Positions 29,844-40,770 are shown, counted from the stretch's first letter. The stretch is DNA of 64,000 nt from Flavobacterium sp. (GCF_027484205.1 NZ_JAIXUB010000030.1:1-64000); one strand, 5' to 3'. Notes: a model not told the origin generated them from the sequence alone. A program made the numbers and translations.

Positions 29844-32800
29844 ATGGAAGCACAAACTCCTTATATTCCTAAAAATAAAGTAAGAATTGTAACTGCTGCG
29901 TCACTTTTTGACGGACACGATGCTGCTATCAATATCATGCGTAGAATTATCCAAGCAACAGGTGTTGAGGTTATTCATCTTGGTCATGATAGAAGCGTTG
30001 AGGAAGTTGTAAATACTGCTATTCAAGAAGATGCAAATGCTATTGCGATGACTTCTTATCAAGGTGGACATAATGAATATTTCAAATATATGCACGATTT
30101 GCTAAAAGAAAAAGGAGCAGGTCATATCAAAATATTTGGTGGCGGTGGCGGTGTAATTCTTCCTTCTGAAATTTCTGAATTGCACGAATACGGAATCGAA
30201 AGAATTTATTCTCCAGATGATGGTCGCGCTATGGGTTTACAAGGAATGATTAACGATTTGGTACAACGTTCAGATTATCCTGTAGGTGATAAATTGAATG
30301 GAGAAATCAATCATTTGGAAGAAAAAAATCCAACTGCAATTGCACGTGTAATTTCTTCTGCTGAAAATTTTCCTGAAGTTGCTAAAGAAACATTAGATAA
30401 AATTCATACTAAAAATCAAACTTCAAAAATTCCTGTTTTAGGAATTACAGGAACTGGTGGCGCAGGAAAATCGTCATTAGTTGATGAATTAGTGAGAAGG
30501 TTTTTAATTGATTTTCCTGAAAAAACAATTGGATTGATTTCGGTTGATCCATCAAAACGTAAAACTGGTGGTGCACTTTTAGGCGATAGAATTCGTATGA
30601 ATGCAATCAATAATCCTAGAGTTTACATGCGTTCGTTGGCAACGCGTCAATCGAATTTAGCTTTGTCAAAATATGTAAACGAGGCAATTGAAGTTCTAAA
30701 AGCAGCTAAATATGATATTATTATTCTTGAAACTTCTGGAATTGGACAATCGGATACCGAAATTATAGAACATTCTGATGTTTCTTTATATGTAATGACG
30801 CCAGAATTTGGTGCGGCAACGCAATTGGAAAAAATCGATATGTTGGATTTTGCTGATTTAGTAGCATTAAATAAATTTGACAAACGAGGTGCATTAGATG
30901 CTATTCGTGATGTAAAAAAACAATACCAACGCAATCACAATCTTTGGGATGCTGATGTTGAAACAATGCCGATTTTTGGCACAATTGCATCACAATTCAA
31001 CGATCCTGGAATGAATACACTTTACAAATCCATAATGGATAAAGTGGTAGAAAAAACAGGTGCCTATTTAAAATCTACGTTCCAAATCACTCGTGAAATG
31101 AGCGAGAAAATATTCGTGATTCCACCACACAGAACACGATATTTATCTGAAATTGCCGAAAATAATAGAAAATACGACGAAACGGCTTTAATACAAGTTG
31201 AAGTTGCCCAAAAATTATACGGAATTTATAAAACCATTGAAACCGTTTCAAATGTCAAACTTAGCCTGTCGAAGTTTGGTATTGAAAATGAAGGGCTTCG
31301 ACAAGCTCAGCCTGACAAAGATGAGTTTTTGAAATTACTAGTTGCTGAATTCGACAGAGTAAAAATGAACCTTGATCCATACAATTGGGAAATCATTTTA
31401 ACTTGGGAAGAGAAAGTAAACAAATACAAAAATCCTATTTATAGTTTTAAAGTTCGTGATAAAATCATTGAAATTAAAACACATAGCGAAAGTTTATCGC
31501 ATTCTCAAATTCCAAAAGTGGCGTTACCAAAATACCAAGCTTGGGGCGATATTTTAAAATGGAATTTACAAGAAAATGTTCCTGGTGAATTTCCATTTAC
31601 ATCTGGATTATATCCTTTCAAACGTGAAGGCGAAGATCCATCAAGAATGTTTGCTGGCGAAGGTGGACCAGAAAGAACCAATAAACGTTTTCATTATGTT
31701 TCTGCTGGATTACCTGCAAAACGTCTTTCGACCGCTTTTGATTCGGTTACTTTATACGGAAATGATCCACACGTTCGTCCGGATATTTATGGAAAAATCG
31801 GTAATGCTGGAGTTTCAATTTGTTGTTTAGACGATGCTAAAAAACTATATTCAGGTTTCGATTTAAGTCATCCGTTAACTTCGGTTTCGATGACAATCAA
31901 TGGTCCAGCTCCAATGTTGTTGGGATTTTTTATGAATGCTGCTATTGACCAAAATTGTGAAAAATACATTATTGAAAATAATCTTCAAACAGAAGTTGAA
32001 GAACGAATTAACGAAATTTACAAGAAAAAAGGAACTACAAGACCAAAGTATCAAGGAACTTTACCTGAAGGAAATAACGGTTTAGGTTTGATGCTTTTAG
32101 GTGTAACTGGTGATCAAGTTTTACCTTTAGATGTCTATAACGATATCAAAATTAAAACCTTAGCACAAGTTCGTGGAACGGTTCAAGCCGATATTTTAAA
32201 AGAAGATCAAGCACAAAATACGTGTATTTTTTCAACAGAATTTGCTTTGAGATTGATGGGTGACGTTCAAGAATATTTCATCAAGCAGAATGTTCGTAAT
32301 TTCTATTCGGTTTCAATTTCGGGATATCATATTGCTGAAGCTGGTGCAAATCCAATTTCGCAACTAGCATTTACATTGGCAAATGGTTTCACTTACGTGG
32401 AATACTATTTAAGTCGTGGTATGAACATCAACGATTTTGGTCCAAATTTATCGTTTTTCTTCTCTAACGGAATTGATCCAGAATATGCAGTGATTGGTCG
32501 TGTGGCTCGTAAAATTTGGGCGAAAGCCATGAAAAATAAATATGGCGCTAATGAAAGAGCACAAATGTTGAAATACCACATTCAAACATCAGGTCGTTCT
32601 TTGCATGCACAAGAAATTGATTTCAATGATATTCGTACAACATTGCAAGCATTGTATGCGATTTATGATAACTGTAACTCGTTACATACCAATGCGTATG
32701 ACGAAGCGATTACAACACCAACGGAAGAATCTGTTCGTAGAGCAATGGCAATTCAGTTGATTATTAATAAAGAATTAGGTTTGGCAAAAAACGAAAATCC

Positions 32801-33272
32801 AATTCAAGGTTCGTTCATTATTGAAGAATTAACCGATTTAGTAGAAGAAGCTGTTTTACAAGAATTTGACAGAATTACAGAACGTGGCGGTGTTCTTGGT
32901 GCAATGGAAACGATGTACCAACGTTCAAAAATTCAAGAGGAAAGTTTGTATTATGAAACCTTGAAACATACAGGAGAATTTCCAATTATTGGAGTGAATA
33001 CGTTCTTGAGTTCAAAAGGTTCTCCAACAGTCATTCCTGCAGAAGTGATTCGTGCTACCGAAGAAGAAAAACAATATCAAATTGATATGTTGACTAATCT
33101 TCACAAAACGAATGAAAATAAAGTGGCAGAACAAATCAACATCATTCAAGAAGCAGCCATCAACAACCAAAATATTTTCGAAAAATTAATGGATGCCACA
33201 AAAGTGTGTTCATTAGGACAAATTACAAGTGCGTTGTTTGAAGTTGGTGGACAATACAGAAGAAATATGTAA
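29844..33272 (+). CDS. icmF: Fused acyl-CoA mutase (IcmF-type: B12-binding, GTPase chaperone and mutase domains)
   Basis: B12 motif [13 protein letters not shown]-loop [20 protein letters not shown]; mutase [18 protein letters not shown] / [15 protein letters not shown]. Confidence 0.9.
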   Translation: MEAQTPYIPKNKVRIVTAASLFDGHDAAINIMRRIIQATGVEVIHLGHDRSVEEVVNTAIQEDANAIAMTSYQGGHNEYFKYMHDLLKEKGAGHIKIFGGGGGVILPSEISELHEYGIERIYSPDDGRAMGLQGMINDLVQRSDYPVGDKLNGEINHLEEKNPTAIARVISSAENFPEVAKETLDKIHTKNQTSKIPVLGITGTGGAGKSSLVDELVRRFLIDFPEKTIGLISVDPSKRKTGGALLGDRIRMNAINNPRVYMRSLATRQSNLALSKYVNEAIEVLKAAKYDIIILETSGIGQSDTEIIEHSDVSLYVMTPEFGAATQLEKIDMLDFADLVALNKFDKRGALDAIRDVKKQYQRNHNLWDADVETMPIFGTIASQFNDPGMNTLYKSIMDKVVEKTGAYLKSTFQITREMSEKIFVIPPHRTRYLSEIAENNRKYDETALIQVEVAQKLYGIYKTIETVSNVKLSLSKFGIENEGLRQAQPDKDEFLKLLVAEFDRVKMNLDPYNWEIILTWEEKVNKYKNPIYSFKVRDKIIEIKTHSESLSHSQIPKVALPKYQAWGDILKWNLQENVPGEFPFTSGLYPFKREGEDPSRMFAGEGGPERTNKRFHYVSAGLPAKRLSTAFDSVTLYGNDPHVRPDIYGKIGNAGVSICCLDDAKKLYSGFDLSHPLTSVSMTINGPAPMLLGFFMNAAIDQNCEKYIIENNLQTEVEERINEIYKKKGTTRPKYQGTLPEGNNGLGLMLLGVTGDQVLPLDVYNDIKIKTLAQVRGTVQADILKEDQAQNTCIFSTEFALRLMGDVQEYFIKQNVRNFYSVSISGYHIAEAGANPISQLAFTLANGFTYVEYYLSRGMNINDFGPNLSFFFSNGIDPEYAVIGRVARKIWAKAMKNKYGANERAQMLKYHIQTSGRSLHAQEIDFNDIRTTLQALYAIYDNCNSLHTNAYDEAITTPTEESVRRAMAIQLIINKELGLAKNENPIQGSFIIEELTDLVEEAVLQEFDRITERGGVLGAMETMYQRSKIQEESLYYETLKHTGEFPIIGVNTFLSSKGSPTVIPAEVIRATEEEKQYQIDMLTNLHKTNENKVAEQINIIQEAAINNQNIFEKLMDATKVCSLGQITSALFEVGGQYRRNM
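31253..31317. repeat. REP-like palindrome embedded in icmF coding sequence
   Basis: TGTCAAACTTAGCCTGTCGAAG / CTTCGACAAGCTCAGCCTGACA, 18 of 22 arm positions complementary, 21-nt loop. Confidence 0.82.
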
Positions 33273-33281
33273 TAACTTATT

Positions 33282-33314
33282 AAACCTCAAAAGTTTTTAA
33301 AACCTTTGAGGTTT
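33282..33314 (+). terminator. Terminator after icmF
   Basis: AAACCTCAAA...TTTGAGGTTT. Confidence 0.7.
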
Positions 33315-33325
33315 GTATTTTAACA

Positions 33326-33805
33326 ATGAATCCAACCATAAAAACCTTTCCAACCACAAAATTCATAGGTAAAAACCTTTCCTTTACCTATGCAGATTAT
33401 CGTGCTTTTGAATTATGGAGCAGTTTTATGCCAAGACGAAGAGAAATTCAAAATGTAATTGGTTCCGAATTGTATAATATCCAAATCAATCCAGAGAATT
33501 TCGATTTTCAACCCAATACACCTTTTACAAAATGGGCAGTTGTTGCTGTTTCATCATTTGATAATATTCCTGATGGAATGGAAACCTTGGAAATTCAAGA
33601 AGGTTTGTATGCCGTTTTTAATTACAAAGGTAATCAAGCCAATGTTGCAGTATTTTTCAATTCAATTTATACAGAATGGTTGCCTAATTCTGATTATGTA
33701 CTCGGCAGTCATCCGCAATTTGAAATTTTAGGAGAAAAATACAAGAATAACGATCCAAACTCGGAAGAAGAAATTTGGATACCAATTAAATTAAGAGATT
33801 TATAA
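33326..33805 (+). CDS. GyrI-like / AraC effector-binding domain protein
   Basis: TKFIGKNLSFTYADYRAFELWSSFMPRRREI ... EGLYAVFNYKG ... FFNSIYTEWLPNSDYVL. Confidence 0.8.
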   Translation: MNPTIKTFPTTKFIGKNLSFTYADYRAFELWSSFMPRRREIQNVIGSELYNIQINPENFDFQPNTPFTKWAVVAVSSFDNIPDGMETLEIQEGLYAVFNYKGNQANVAVFFNSIYTEWLPNSDYVLGSHPQFEILGEKYKNNDPNSEEEIWIPIKLRDL

Positions 33806-33824
33806 AATTAAAAGTTTAATAATT

Positions 33825-34316
33825 ATGAAAAAATTACTTTTGTTTTTTGTTTCAATGAACTTATTTATTACAGGTTGTTCTTCTGATAGTGATTCTCAAA
33901 ATATTGATTCTGAAATTATTGCAAATGGAATTGAATTTGTGCCAACAAAATTAAAAGTCTCAAACGGAGTTGCCTTAGTGGAAGGAGAAGCGGCATTAGA
34001 TTTTTCGTTAACAAAAGGTTCGTCAGGAAGTTCAAATTATGAGGCGTTAACTTTCAAAATTAATTATCCATTAACATCAAGTAGTGCTCCAAATGGTATT
34101 TATGAATTTGGAATTGGAGAAACTGGAACCATGCTTTTCGCACAAGGAAGTTATACAAAAGGTTCGACAACTTATATTTTGGCAGGATATCCTGTAAAAG
34201 TTACTGCTTTAGGAAATGATAAATTTAAATTAGAATTTCAAAATATTGAAGCAGTTAATCCAAGTGATTTTTCTCAAATTATTATTTCAGGATATTGTGA
34301 AGGTGAATTTCAGTAA
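33825..34316 (+). CDS. Hypothetical lipoprotein
   Basis: Lipobox LFITGC. Confidence 0.65.
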   Translation: MKKLLLFFVSMNLFITGCSSDSDSQNIDSEIIANGIEFVPTKLKVSNGVALVEGEAALDFSLTKGSSGSSNYEALTFKINYPLTSSSAPNGIYEFGIGETGTMLFAQGSYTKGSTTYILAGYPVKVTALGNDKFKLEFQNIEAVNPSDFSQIIISGYCEGEFQ

Positions 34317-34377
34317 CATAATTATAGTTTAAATAAAATTAATATATTGTATGCCTATTAACCAAAAACTATAAACA

Positions 34378-34608
34378 ATGAAAAATTTCGGTGGTTTTCT
34401 TGCATTACTTGGTATTGCTGCAATTGTAATGAATTATTTAGATAGAGTTCCAAGATTATTAATGTGGATTTATAATTGGGGCGACAATGTTGCTTGGGGA
34501 ATAAAAATTGGTCTAGTAGTAGTTGGTGGAGCACTTTACTTTTTAGGACCAAAAGAAGATGAAGTTGTTGAAGAAGCACCTGAATCATCGGATGTAAAAG
34601 AAGAATAA
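34378..34608 (+). CDS. Small membrane protein
   Basis: 76 aa, two hydrophobic segments, acidic tail. Confidence 0.6.
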   Translation: MKNFGGFLALLGIAAIVMNYLDRVPRLLMWIYNWGDNVAWGIKIGLVVVGGALYFLGPKEDEVVEEAPESSDVKEE

Positions 34609-34610
34609 AT

Positions 34611-34640
34611 AAAAAACCGAAGTTAATGCTTCGGTTTTTT
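34611..34640. terminator. Bidirectional terminator
   Basis: AAAAAACCGAAG-ttaatg-CTTCGGTTTTTT. Confidence 0.88.
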
Positions 34641-35014
34641 TATAAAAAAATTCCATCAGTATAATACCAATTTCCATTTTCAAATATAAAATTTGAATGT
34701 TCATGATGGATTTGTGCTTTTAATTGATAATCTAAATAGTAGGCTTTAAAAGTAACTGTAGTTTCTGTCGTTGTAAGAACTTCTAATTTAATCCATTGAT
34801 TGTTTTTACTCCAATTTAAAATATCAGATTTTTTATGAAATTTCCTTGTGGAAATGTGAGTTGTTGCAACTAGATAATCTGCATTTTGAGTGGTGTATGC
34901 TGAATATCTTGAACGCATTAAAGCTTCTGCAGTTTTTGGTTTTTCAACTCCTTTTAAAAAAGGTTCACAGCAGTTTTGAAAACTATTATGGTTTCCACAA
35001 TAGCAATTAGTCAT
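34640..35014 (-). CDS. YchJ-like SEC-C motif protein
   Basis: CYCGNHNSFQNCCEPFLKG...KTAEALMRSRYSAYTTQNADYLVATTH. Confidence 0.88.
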   Translation of the reverse strand: MTNCYCGNHNSFQNCCEPFLKGVEKPKTAEALMRSRYSAYTTQNADYLVATTHISTRKFHKKSDILNWSKNNQWIKLEVLTTTETTVTFKAYYLDYQLKAQIHHEHSNFIFENGNWYYTDGIFL

Positions 35015-35150
35015 TATTATTCTCGTTAAATTTTCGCACCATAGCTTTTAGTTTTTCTTCACGAGCCATTTTTTTTGCTTTGGCTTTATCTTGAGCTTTA
35101 TGGAGTTTATCGTTATGCGATTTAATATTTCGTTCGTTATTTCTTCCCAT
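35007..35150 (-). CDS. Small basic protein (47 aa, absent from ORF track)
   Basis: Complement reads MGRNNERNIKSHNDKLHKAQDKAKAKKMAREEKLKAMVRKFNENNND*; overlaps the ychJ-like start by 8 bp. Confidence 0.65.
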   Translation of the reverse strand: MGRNNERNIKSHNDKLHKAQDKAKAKKMAREEKLKAMVRKFNENNND

Positions 35151-35153
35151 AAT

Positions 35154-35720
35154 TTATTGAATTTTATCAATTTTTAAATACCCAATATGTAAATCATCTT
35201 CTTTTAAGTCAGTCTCTTTTTTTGTGATTGAAATATCAAAATTATCTTTAAAAATGGGTGCTAAAATTTCTTTTACATTAAAAGCGTCATCAATATCAAT
35301 TCCAAATTTATCATCAATGTGAGATGTTGCTCCTTTAAAAGTACAATGTTTATAGAAAGTAGTTGCTTTTGCTTTTTTTGAAGCTTCGGCTAATGTTTCT
35401 CCCACAGCTATAACTTTATAGTGATATTCTTCAAATTCATTTTCTTTATAACCGCCAAGATTGATGAAGAATAAATTATTTGAAGAAGTAATTGCTTTTC
35501 CTTTTGGAAGAATTTCAATTTGGTAATTATCAACTACGGTTATTTCTCGCCAAGCATCAATGTGAATTCTACCTTTTGCCTCAGGCCAAAATTGTTTCAT
35601 ATTTGGAATCAATTCTTTCAAAGAGGTTCCAATTCCAAAAAAAATATCATGTTGCTCCGTATATCTGCCTTCAGGACGACATCCAAGCATGATCACATAT
35701 AATTTATAGGTGTTTTTCAT
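35154..35720 (-). CDS. DUF1543-like protein
   Basis: YVIMLGCRPEGRYTEQHDIFFGIGTSLKELIPNMKQFWPEAKGRIHIDAWREI; internal ATG (MKNTYK) preferred. Confidence 0.8.
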   Translation of the reverse strand: MKNTYKLYVIMLGCRPEGRYTEQHDIFFGIGTSLKELIPNMKQFWPEAKGRIHIDAWREITVVDNYQIEILPKGKAITSSNNLFFINLGGYKENEFEEYHYKVIAVGETLAEASKKAKATTFYKHCTFKGATSHIDDKFGIDIDDAFNVKEILAPIFKDNFDISITKKETDLKEDDLHIGYLKIDKIQ

Positions 35721-35810
35721 TTTCCAAAGGTACAATTATTTGTTAAAATAAAAGTTTGGCACAACAATTGAAAAGGATTAAATATCATTAATCATTAAAA
35801 CCAAAATATT

Positions 35811-36326
35811 ATGAGAAAGATTACTTTATTGTTTGCTTTTATCAGTATGATAACGCTACAAAGTTGCACAGTTAATGAAAATAACGATACTGTTGATAAC
35901 GATACAATCAGCGAAGTATATGAATTAAGGAATATTAATTTGAATAGTATTAATAATAATCATTATTATTTTTATGATGAGTTTAATCCAAATATAGTTG
36001 CATCTGATGTTGTTTTGATTTACAGAATGTCTGACTTAATCAATTCTAGCACACCAGTTTGGCAACAAATTCCAAAAACACTTTACCTTGATGAAGGTGA
36101 ATTAGATTATGATTTTGACTTCAGTAAACAAGATTTTACAATATATGCTAATGCAACATATAATTTATCTTTAACACCAGAATATGTTAATAATGAAACT
36201 TTTAGATTAGTTATTATTCCTGGATATGCTTCAAATAGAAGTTTAAAGATGGTAGATTTCTCAGATTATAATGCTGTAATAAACGCATTTAACATTGATG
36301 ATTCTAAAGTTACAGTTTTAAAATAA
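35811..36326 (+). CDS. Hypothetical lipoprotein
   Basis: Lipobox MITLQSC; 171 aa. Confidence 0.65.
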   Translation: MRKITLLFAFISMITLQSCTVNENNDTVDNDTISEVYELRNINLNSINNNHYYFYDEFNPNIVASDVVLIYRMSDLINSSTPVWQQIPKTLYLDEGELDYDFDFSKQDFTIYANATYNLSLTPEYVNNETFRLVIIPGYASNRSLKMVDFSDYNAVINAFNIDDSKVTVLK

Positions 36327-36364
36327 AATAGATTTTTGGTTAGTCTATAGTTTGTTTGTTTGGT

Positions 36365-36396
36365 AAAGAGGTTGTGAAAGCGACCTCTTTTTTTTA
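36365..36396. terminator. Bidirectional terminator
   Basis: AAAGAGGTTG-tgaaag-CGACCTCTTTTTTTT. Confidence 0.82.
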
Positions 36397-37374
36397 TTCA
36401 TCATCTCTAGAAGGTTTATGCGCTTCAACATCTTTTGCTTTGTGTAATGAATATAAAACTCCAACTAATAATGCCAGTGCTATAAATCCTAATGAAGCCC
36501 ATTCTGGAATGTGAATATAATCATGAGCAATCATTTTTACTCCAACAAAAGTCAAAATTGCAATTAAACTATATTCTAAATAACTGAATTTTTCCAGCAT
36601 GTTTGCCAAGAAAAAATACATGGATCGCAACCCAAGAATTGCAAAAATATTGGAACTAAAAACTATAAACGGGTCAGAAGTTATGGCTAAAATAGCAGGA
36701 ACACTATCTACAGCAAACAAAACATCCATAACTTCAATTACTATTAAAGCTACAAATAAAGGTGTTGCTGCTTTTTTCCCTTTGTGATTTAGAATGAAAA
36801 ACTTCTCTTTATCATGTTCAGATGTTATTGGAATTATTTTTCCTAATGTTTTATAAACAAAAGAATCTTTTGGCTCAAAATCATCTTCTTCTTTTGAAAA
36901 GTACATCTTTATTGCGGTGAAGATTAAGAATGCACCAAATAAATACGTTGTCCAAGTAAATTTATTAATGATGATAACTCCAAACGAAATCATTAAACCT
37001 CTAAAAATGATAGCACCAAGAATTCCCCAAAACAATACACGATGTTGGTATTTTTGAGGTATTTTGAAGGAAGCAAAAATTACAGCAATAACAAAGATAT
37101 TGTCAACACTCAAGGAAAGTTCGATTAAATATCCTGTAATGAATTTTAATGCTGCGTCAGTTTGAGATAATGCTGTTGAATTATTGATATAATCTGTACC
37201 GTATAACCAATAAATAACTCCAGAAAACAGAAACGAAAGCGTTACCCATATTCCAGTCCATTTACTAGCTTCTTTTGAACTTATTATATGTGGAGTTTTA
37301 TTAAAAACACCTAAATCTAACGCAAGAATAACAAATACTAAAGCAAAAAATAATATCCAAACAGTCATAATCAA
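36394..37374 (-). CDS. TerC/Alx family integral membrane protein
   Basis: GYLIELSLSVDNIFVIAVIF, VIEVMDVLFAVDSVPAILAIT. Confidence 0.93.
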   Translation of the reverse strand: MIMTVWILFFALVFVILALDLGVFNKTPHIISSKEASKWTGIWVTLSFLFSGVIYWLYGTDYINNSTALSQTDAALKFITGYLIELSLSVDNIFVIAVIFASFKIPQKYQHRVLFWGILGAIIFRGLMISFGVIIINKFTWTTYLFGAFLIFTAIKMYFSKEEDDFEPKDSFVYKTLGKIIPITSEHDKEKFFILNHKGKKAATPLFVALIVIEVMDVLFAVDSVPAILAITSDPFIVFSSNIFAILGLRSMYFFLANMLEKFSYLEYSLIAILTFVGVKMIAHDYIHIPEWASLGFIALALLVGVLYSLHKAKDVEAHKPSRDDE

Positions 37375-37505
37375 TTATGAATTAAAATTTACGAATTAAA
37401 ACTAAGATAGTTTCAATTTTCACAAAGGTAATCTTTTTATAGATTTATTAAAAATTCATATTTCATAATTTTAAATTCACAATTTTCAAAATAACCCCTA
37501 AAAAA

Positions 37506-37569
37506 ATAGGGTATAATTATTTTTTAATCAAAATATTATTATATTTGCATCAAATTAATAGGGTATAAC
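37506..37569 (+). promoter_or_regulatory. glnN upstream region: duplicated AATAGGGTATAA box around a TATATTTG -7 element
   Basis: AATAGGGTATAA at 37506-37517 and 37558-37569; TATATTTG at 37541-37548; no good -33 TTTG. Confidence 0.6.
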
Positions 37570-37587
37570 TTTTAAAAACTTAATTTT

Positions 37588-39777
37588 ATGTCAACTTTAC
37601 GTTTTCAAGCATTAAAAGATGCATCAGGCAGAAAGCCAGTAAAATTTGAAGAAGCTGGAAAAAAATCAGCTCTTTTTGGTTCAAATGTGTTTAACGACAA
37701 AGCAATGAAGCAGTATTTAACTTCAGATGCTTACAAAGGTGTTAAAGATGCTGTCCAACACGGAACTAAAATTGACAGAAAATTAGCAGATTATATTGCA
37801 ATGGGTATGAAAGAATGGGCACTTTCTAAAGGTGTTACTCATTATACACATTGGTTTCAACCTTTAACAGGAACAACTGCTGAAAAACATGATGCTTTTT
37901 TTGAGACTTCTTATGACGGTTCAGATCCAGTTGAAAAATTTGGTGGTGGACAATTAGTACAACAAGAACCAGATGCTTCGTCTTTCCCAAATGGAGGAAT
38001 TAGAAATACATTCGAAGCTCGTGGATATACAGCTTGGGATCCAACTTCTCCTGCATTTATTTTTGGAACAACTTTATGTATTCCTACAGTTTTTATTTCT
38101 TACACTGGTGAAGCTTTAGATTATAAAACACCACTTTTACGTGCTTTAAATGCTGTTGATGAAGCAGCTACAGAAGTTTGTAAATATTTTGATAAAAACG
38201 TTAAAAAAGTAACAGCAACTTTAGGTTGGGAACAAGAGTATTTTCTTGTAGATGCTGCTTTAGCAAATTCTCGTCCAGATATTGTTATGACAGGTAGAAC
38301 ATTACTTGGTCATACTTCTGCAAAAGGACAACAATTAGACGACCATTATTTTGGTTCAATTCCTTCTCGTGCATTAAATTATATGAGAGAATTGGAGGAA
38401 GAATGTATGTTACTTGGAATTCCAGTAAAAACGCGTCATAATGAGGTTGCTCCAAATCAATTTGAGTTAGCTCCAATTTTTGAAGAAACTAATTTAGCGG
38501 TTGATCACAACTCTTTATTAATGGACGTAATGTCAAAAGTAGGTGAGCGTCACGATTTTAAAGTACTTTTCCATGAAAAACCTTTCAAAGGAGTAAATGG
38601 TTCAGGTAAACATAACAACTGGTCGTTAGCTACAGATACTGGTGTAAATTTATTGTCACCAAGTAAAACGCCGATGAGTAATTTACAATTCTTATCGTTT
38701 TTCATCAACACAATTAAAGCGGTTAATGAATATGAAGAATTAATGAGAGCATCAATCGCAACAGCAAGTAATGACCACAGATTGGGAGCAAATGAAGCGC
38801 CACCAGCTATTATTTCGGTATTCATTGGTGAGCAATTGACAAAAGTTTTGGCTGAATTAGAAGGTGTTTCTAAAGGAAAACTTTCTCCAGAAGAAAAAAC
38901 CGATTTAAAACTGAATGTTGTTGGTAAAATTCCAGATGTAATGTTAGATAATACGGATAGAAATAGAACTTCTCCGTTTGCATTTACAGGAAATAAATTT
39001 GAGTTTAGAGCTGTTGGTTCATCTGCAAATTGCGCTAATGCCATGACTACGTTGAATTCGATAGTTGCAAAACAATTGAAAGATTTCAAGAAAGAAGTAG
39101 ATGCCTTAATTGAGAAAAAAGATTTAAAGAAAGATGAAGCTATTTTCAATGTATTAAGAGAATATATTAAAGAAACTAAAAACATCCTTTTTGAAGGAGA
39201 TGGATATAGTGATGCTTGGGAAAAAGAAGCTAAAAAACGAGGTTTGAGTAATCACAAAACAACTCCAGCTGCTTTGAAAGCTAAAGTTTCTCAAAAAGCA
39301 TTAGATTTATTCAAAGAATTAAATGTAATGAATCATGTTGAGGTAGAAGCGCGTTACGAAATTGAATTAGAAGAATATACTAAAAAAATCCAAATTGAAG
39401 GAAGAGTTTTAGGAGATATTGCTCGTAATCATGTAATTCCAACAGCTATTCGTTATCAAAATACTTTAATTGAAAATGTTCGTGGATTGAAAGAAATCTT
39501 CGGAAAAGACTTTGAGAAAATTGCAAAAGAACAAATCACTTTAATCAAAGAAATTTCAGAGCATATTGAAGGAATCAACACACAAGTTGAAGCGATGACT
39601 GAAGCTCGTAAAAAAGCAAATGCATTAACTGATGCTCAAAAAATGGCTGAATCTTATTGCGATAAAGTAAAACCTTATTTTGAAGTAATTCGTGAGCATT
39701 GCGACAAATTAGAACTTTTAGTTGATAATGAAACTTGGACATTGACTAAATATAGAGAATTGTTGTTTACAAGATAG
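37588..39777 (+). CDS. glnN: Glutamine synthetase type III
   Basis: KVTATLGWEQEYFLVD, RHNEVAPNQFELAPIFEE, HEKPFKGVNGSGKHNNWSL, NRTSPFAFTGNKFEFRAVGSSAN. Confidence 0.96.
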   Translation: MSTLRFQALKDASGRKPVKFEEAGKKSALFGSNVFNDKAMKQYLTSDAYKGVKDAVQHGTKIDRKLADYIAMGMKEWALSKGVTHYTHWFQPLTGTTAEKHDAFFETSYDGSDPVEKFGGGQLVQQEPDASSFPNGGIRNTFEARGYTAWDPTSPAFIFGTTLCIPTVFISYTGEALDYKTPLLRALNAVDEAATEVCKYFDKNVKKVTATLGWEQEYFLVDAALANSRPDIVMTGRTLLGHTSAKGQQLDDHYFGSIPSRALNYMRELEEECMLLGIPVKTRHNEVAPNQFELAPIFEETNLAVDHNSLLMDVMSKVGERHDFKVLFHEKPFKGVNGSGKHNNWSLATDTGVNLLSPSKTPMSNLQFLSFFINTIKAVNEYEELMRASIATASNDHRLGANEAPPAIISVFIGEQLTKVLAELEGVSKGKLSPEEKTDLKLNVVGKIPDVMLDNTDRNRTSPFAFTGNKFEFRAVGSSANCANAMTTLNSIVAKQLKDFKKEVDALIEKKDLKKDEAIFNVLREYIKETKNILFEGDGYSDAWEKEAKKRGLSNHKTTPAALKAKVSQKALDLFKELNVMNHVEVEARYEIELEEYTKKIQIEGRVLGDIARNHVIPTAIRYQNTLIENVRGLKEIFGKDFEKIAKEQITLIKEISEHIEGINTQVEAMTEARKKANALTDAQKMAESYCDKVKPYFEVIREHCDKLELLVDNETWTLTKYRELLFTR

Positions 39778-39891
39778 TTTTTAAAGTACTTCGACATACT
39801 CAGTGATATACAAAACCTGTTATTAAATTAGCAGGTTTTTTTTGTGGAATAACTTTTGCTATCTAAAATTAATTTTATGTAAATTCGTTAA

Positions 39892-40767
39892 ATGAATAGG
39901 AAGAAATTATTTTTTGCGATTATATTTTTAGGAGTTTTAGTTTTTGCTAATGCTCAGGAAAAATTTGTGGTTTATTTCGATAATAATAAATATGATTTAA
40001 GTAAAACAGAGCAGGCTAAGTTTGATAAATGGATTTTAGAAAATAAAACATCTAAAATTCTTTCCATTACTGGTTCAACAGATGAGGTTGGTTCTTCAGG
40101 TTATAATGACACACTATCTCAAAAAAGAGTGAATACAATTTATTCATTTGTTAATGGTAAAATAAAAATTAGAAATGATTTTAAAACTATTAGCTTGGGT
40201 GAAAAAGGCGCAACTTCAAAAAATAAAGCCGAGAATCGAAAAGCAATAATTCACTACATACTTGAAAAAGATTTAGCAAAAGAAAATGAAATTTTAGGAA
40301 TCACTCAAGTCAAAGCCGAATCTCAAATTATCCAAGAAGAAGAGATTATTCCAATTGAAGAAGAAGCTATGCATTTTCCTGAAGGTGCAACTTTGCAAGA
40401 CAAAATTGAACTTTCTACTAAAGGAACTTTGATTCGTTTAAATGACATAAATTTTCATATCAATACGTTTGCAATCATGCCTAAATCTAAAACTACAATC
40501 ATGGATTTAGTTAGGATTTTAGATAAATATCCAAAAATAAAAATTGAAATTCAAGGTCATATTTGTTGCGTCGATAAAGATGTGAAAAACCTATCTCTTG
40601 ATAGAGCAAAACAAGTCAAAAGAATTTTAGTTTATGAAGGAATCAATGAAAGGAGAATAAAAGTCAAAGGATTTGGCGTTTCAAAACCTAAATATGAAAT
40701 TCCTGAAAAAAGCGAATTTGAAGCTGCTCAAAACAGAAGAGTAGAAATTATGATTTTAGATAAATAG
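39892..40767 (+). CDS. OmpA-like protein with two OmpA-type modules
   Basis: C-terminal KIKIEIQGHICC...RAKQVKRILVYEGINERRIKVKGFG...NRRVEIMI; N-terminal degenerate copy ILSITGSTDEVGSSGYNDTLSQKR...ENRKAIIHY. Confidence 0.82.
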   Translation: MNRKKLFFAIIFLGVLVFANAQEKFVVYFDNNKYDLSKTEQAKFDKWILENKTSKILSITGSTDEVGSSGYNDTLSQKRVNTIYSFVNGKIKIRNDFKTISLGEKGATSKNKAENRKAIIHYILEKDLAKENEILGITQVKAESQIIQEEEIIPIEEEAMHFPEGATLQDKIELSTKGTLIRLNDINFHINTFAIMPKSKTTIMDLVRILDKYPKIKIEIQGHICCVDKDVKNLSLDRAKQVKRILVYEGINERRIKVKGFGVSKPKYEIPEKSEFEAAQNRRVEIMILDK

Positions 40768-40770
40768 ATT

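Noticed and set aside
38550-39185. 211-aa antisense ORF inside glnN
   Set aside because: Entirely within conserved GSIII coding sequence; no own promoter or recognisable domain
39779-39810. tacttcgacatactcag as another copy of the icmF REP
   Set aside because: Only a single short arm resembling cttcgacaagctcag with no complementary partner nearby
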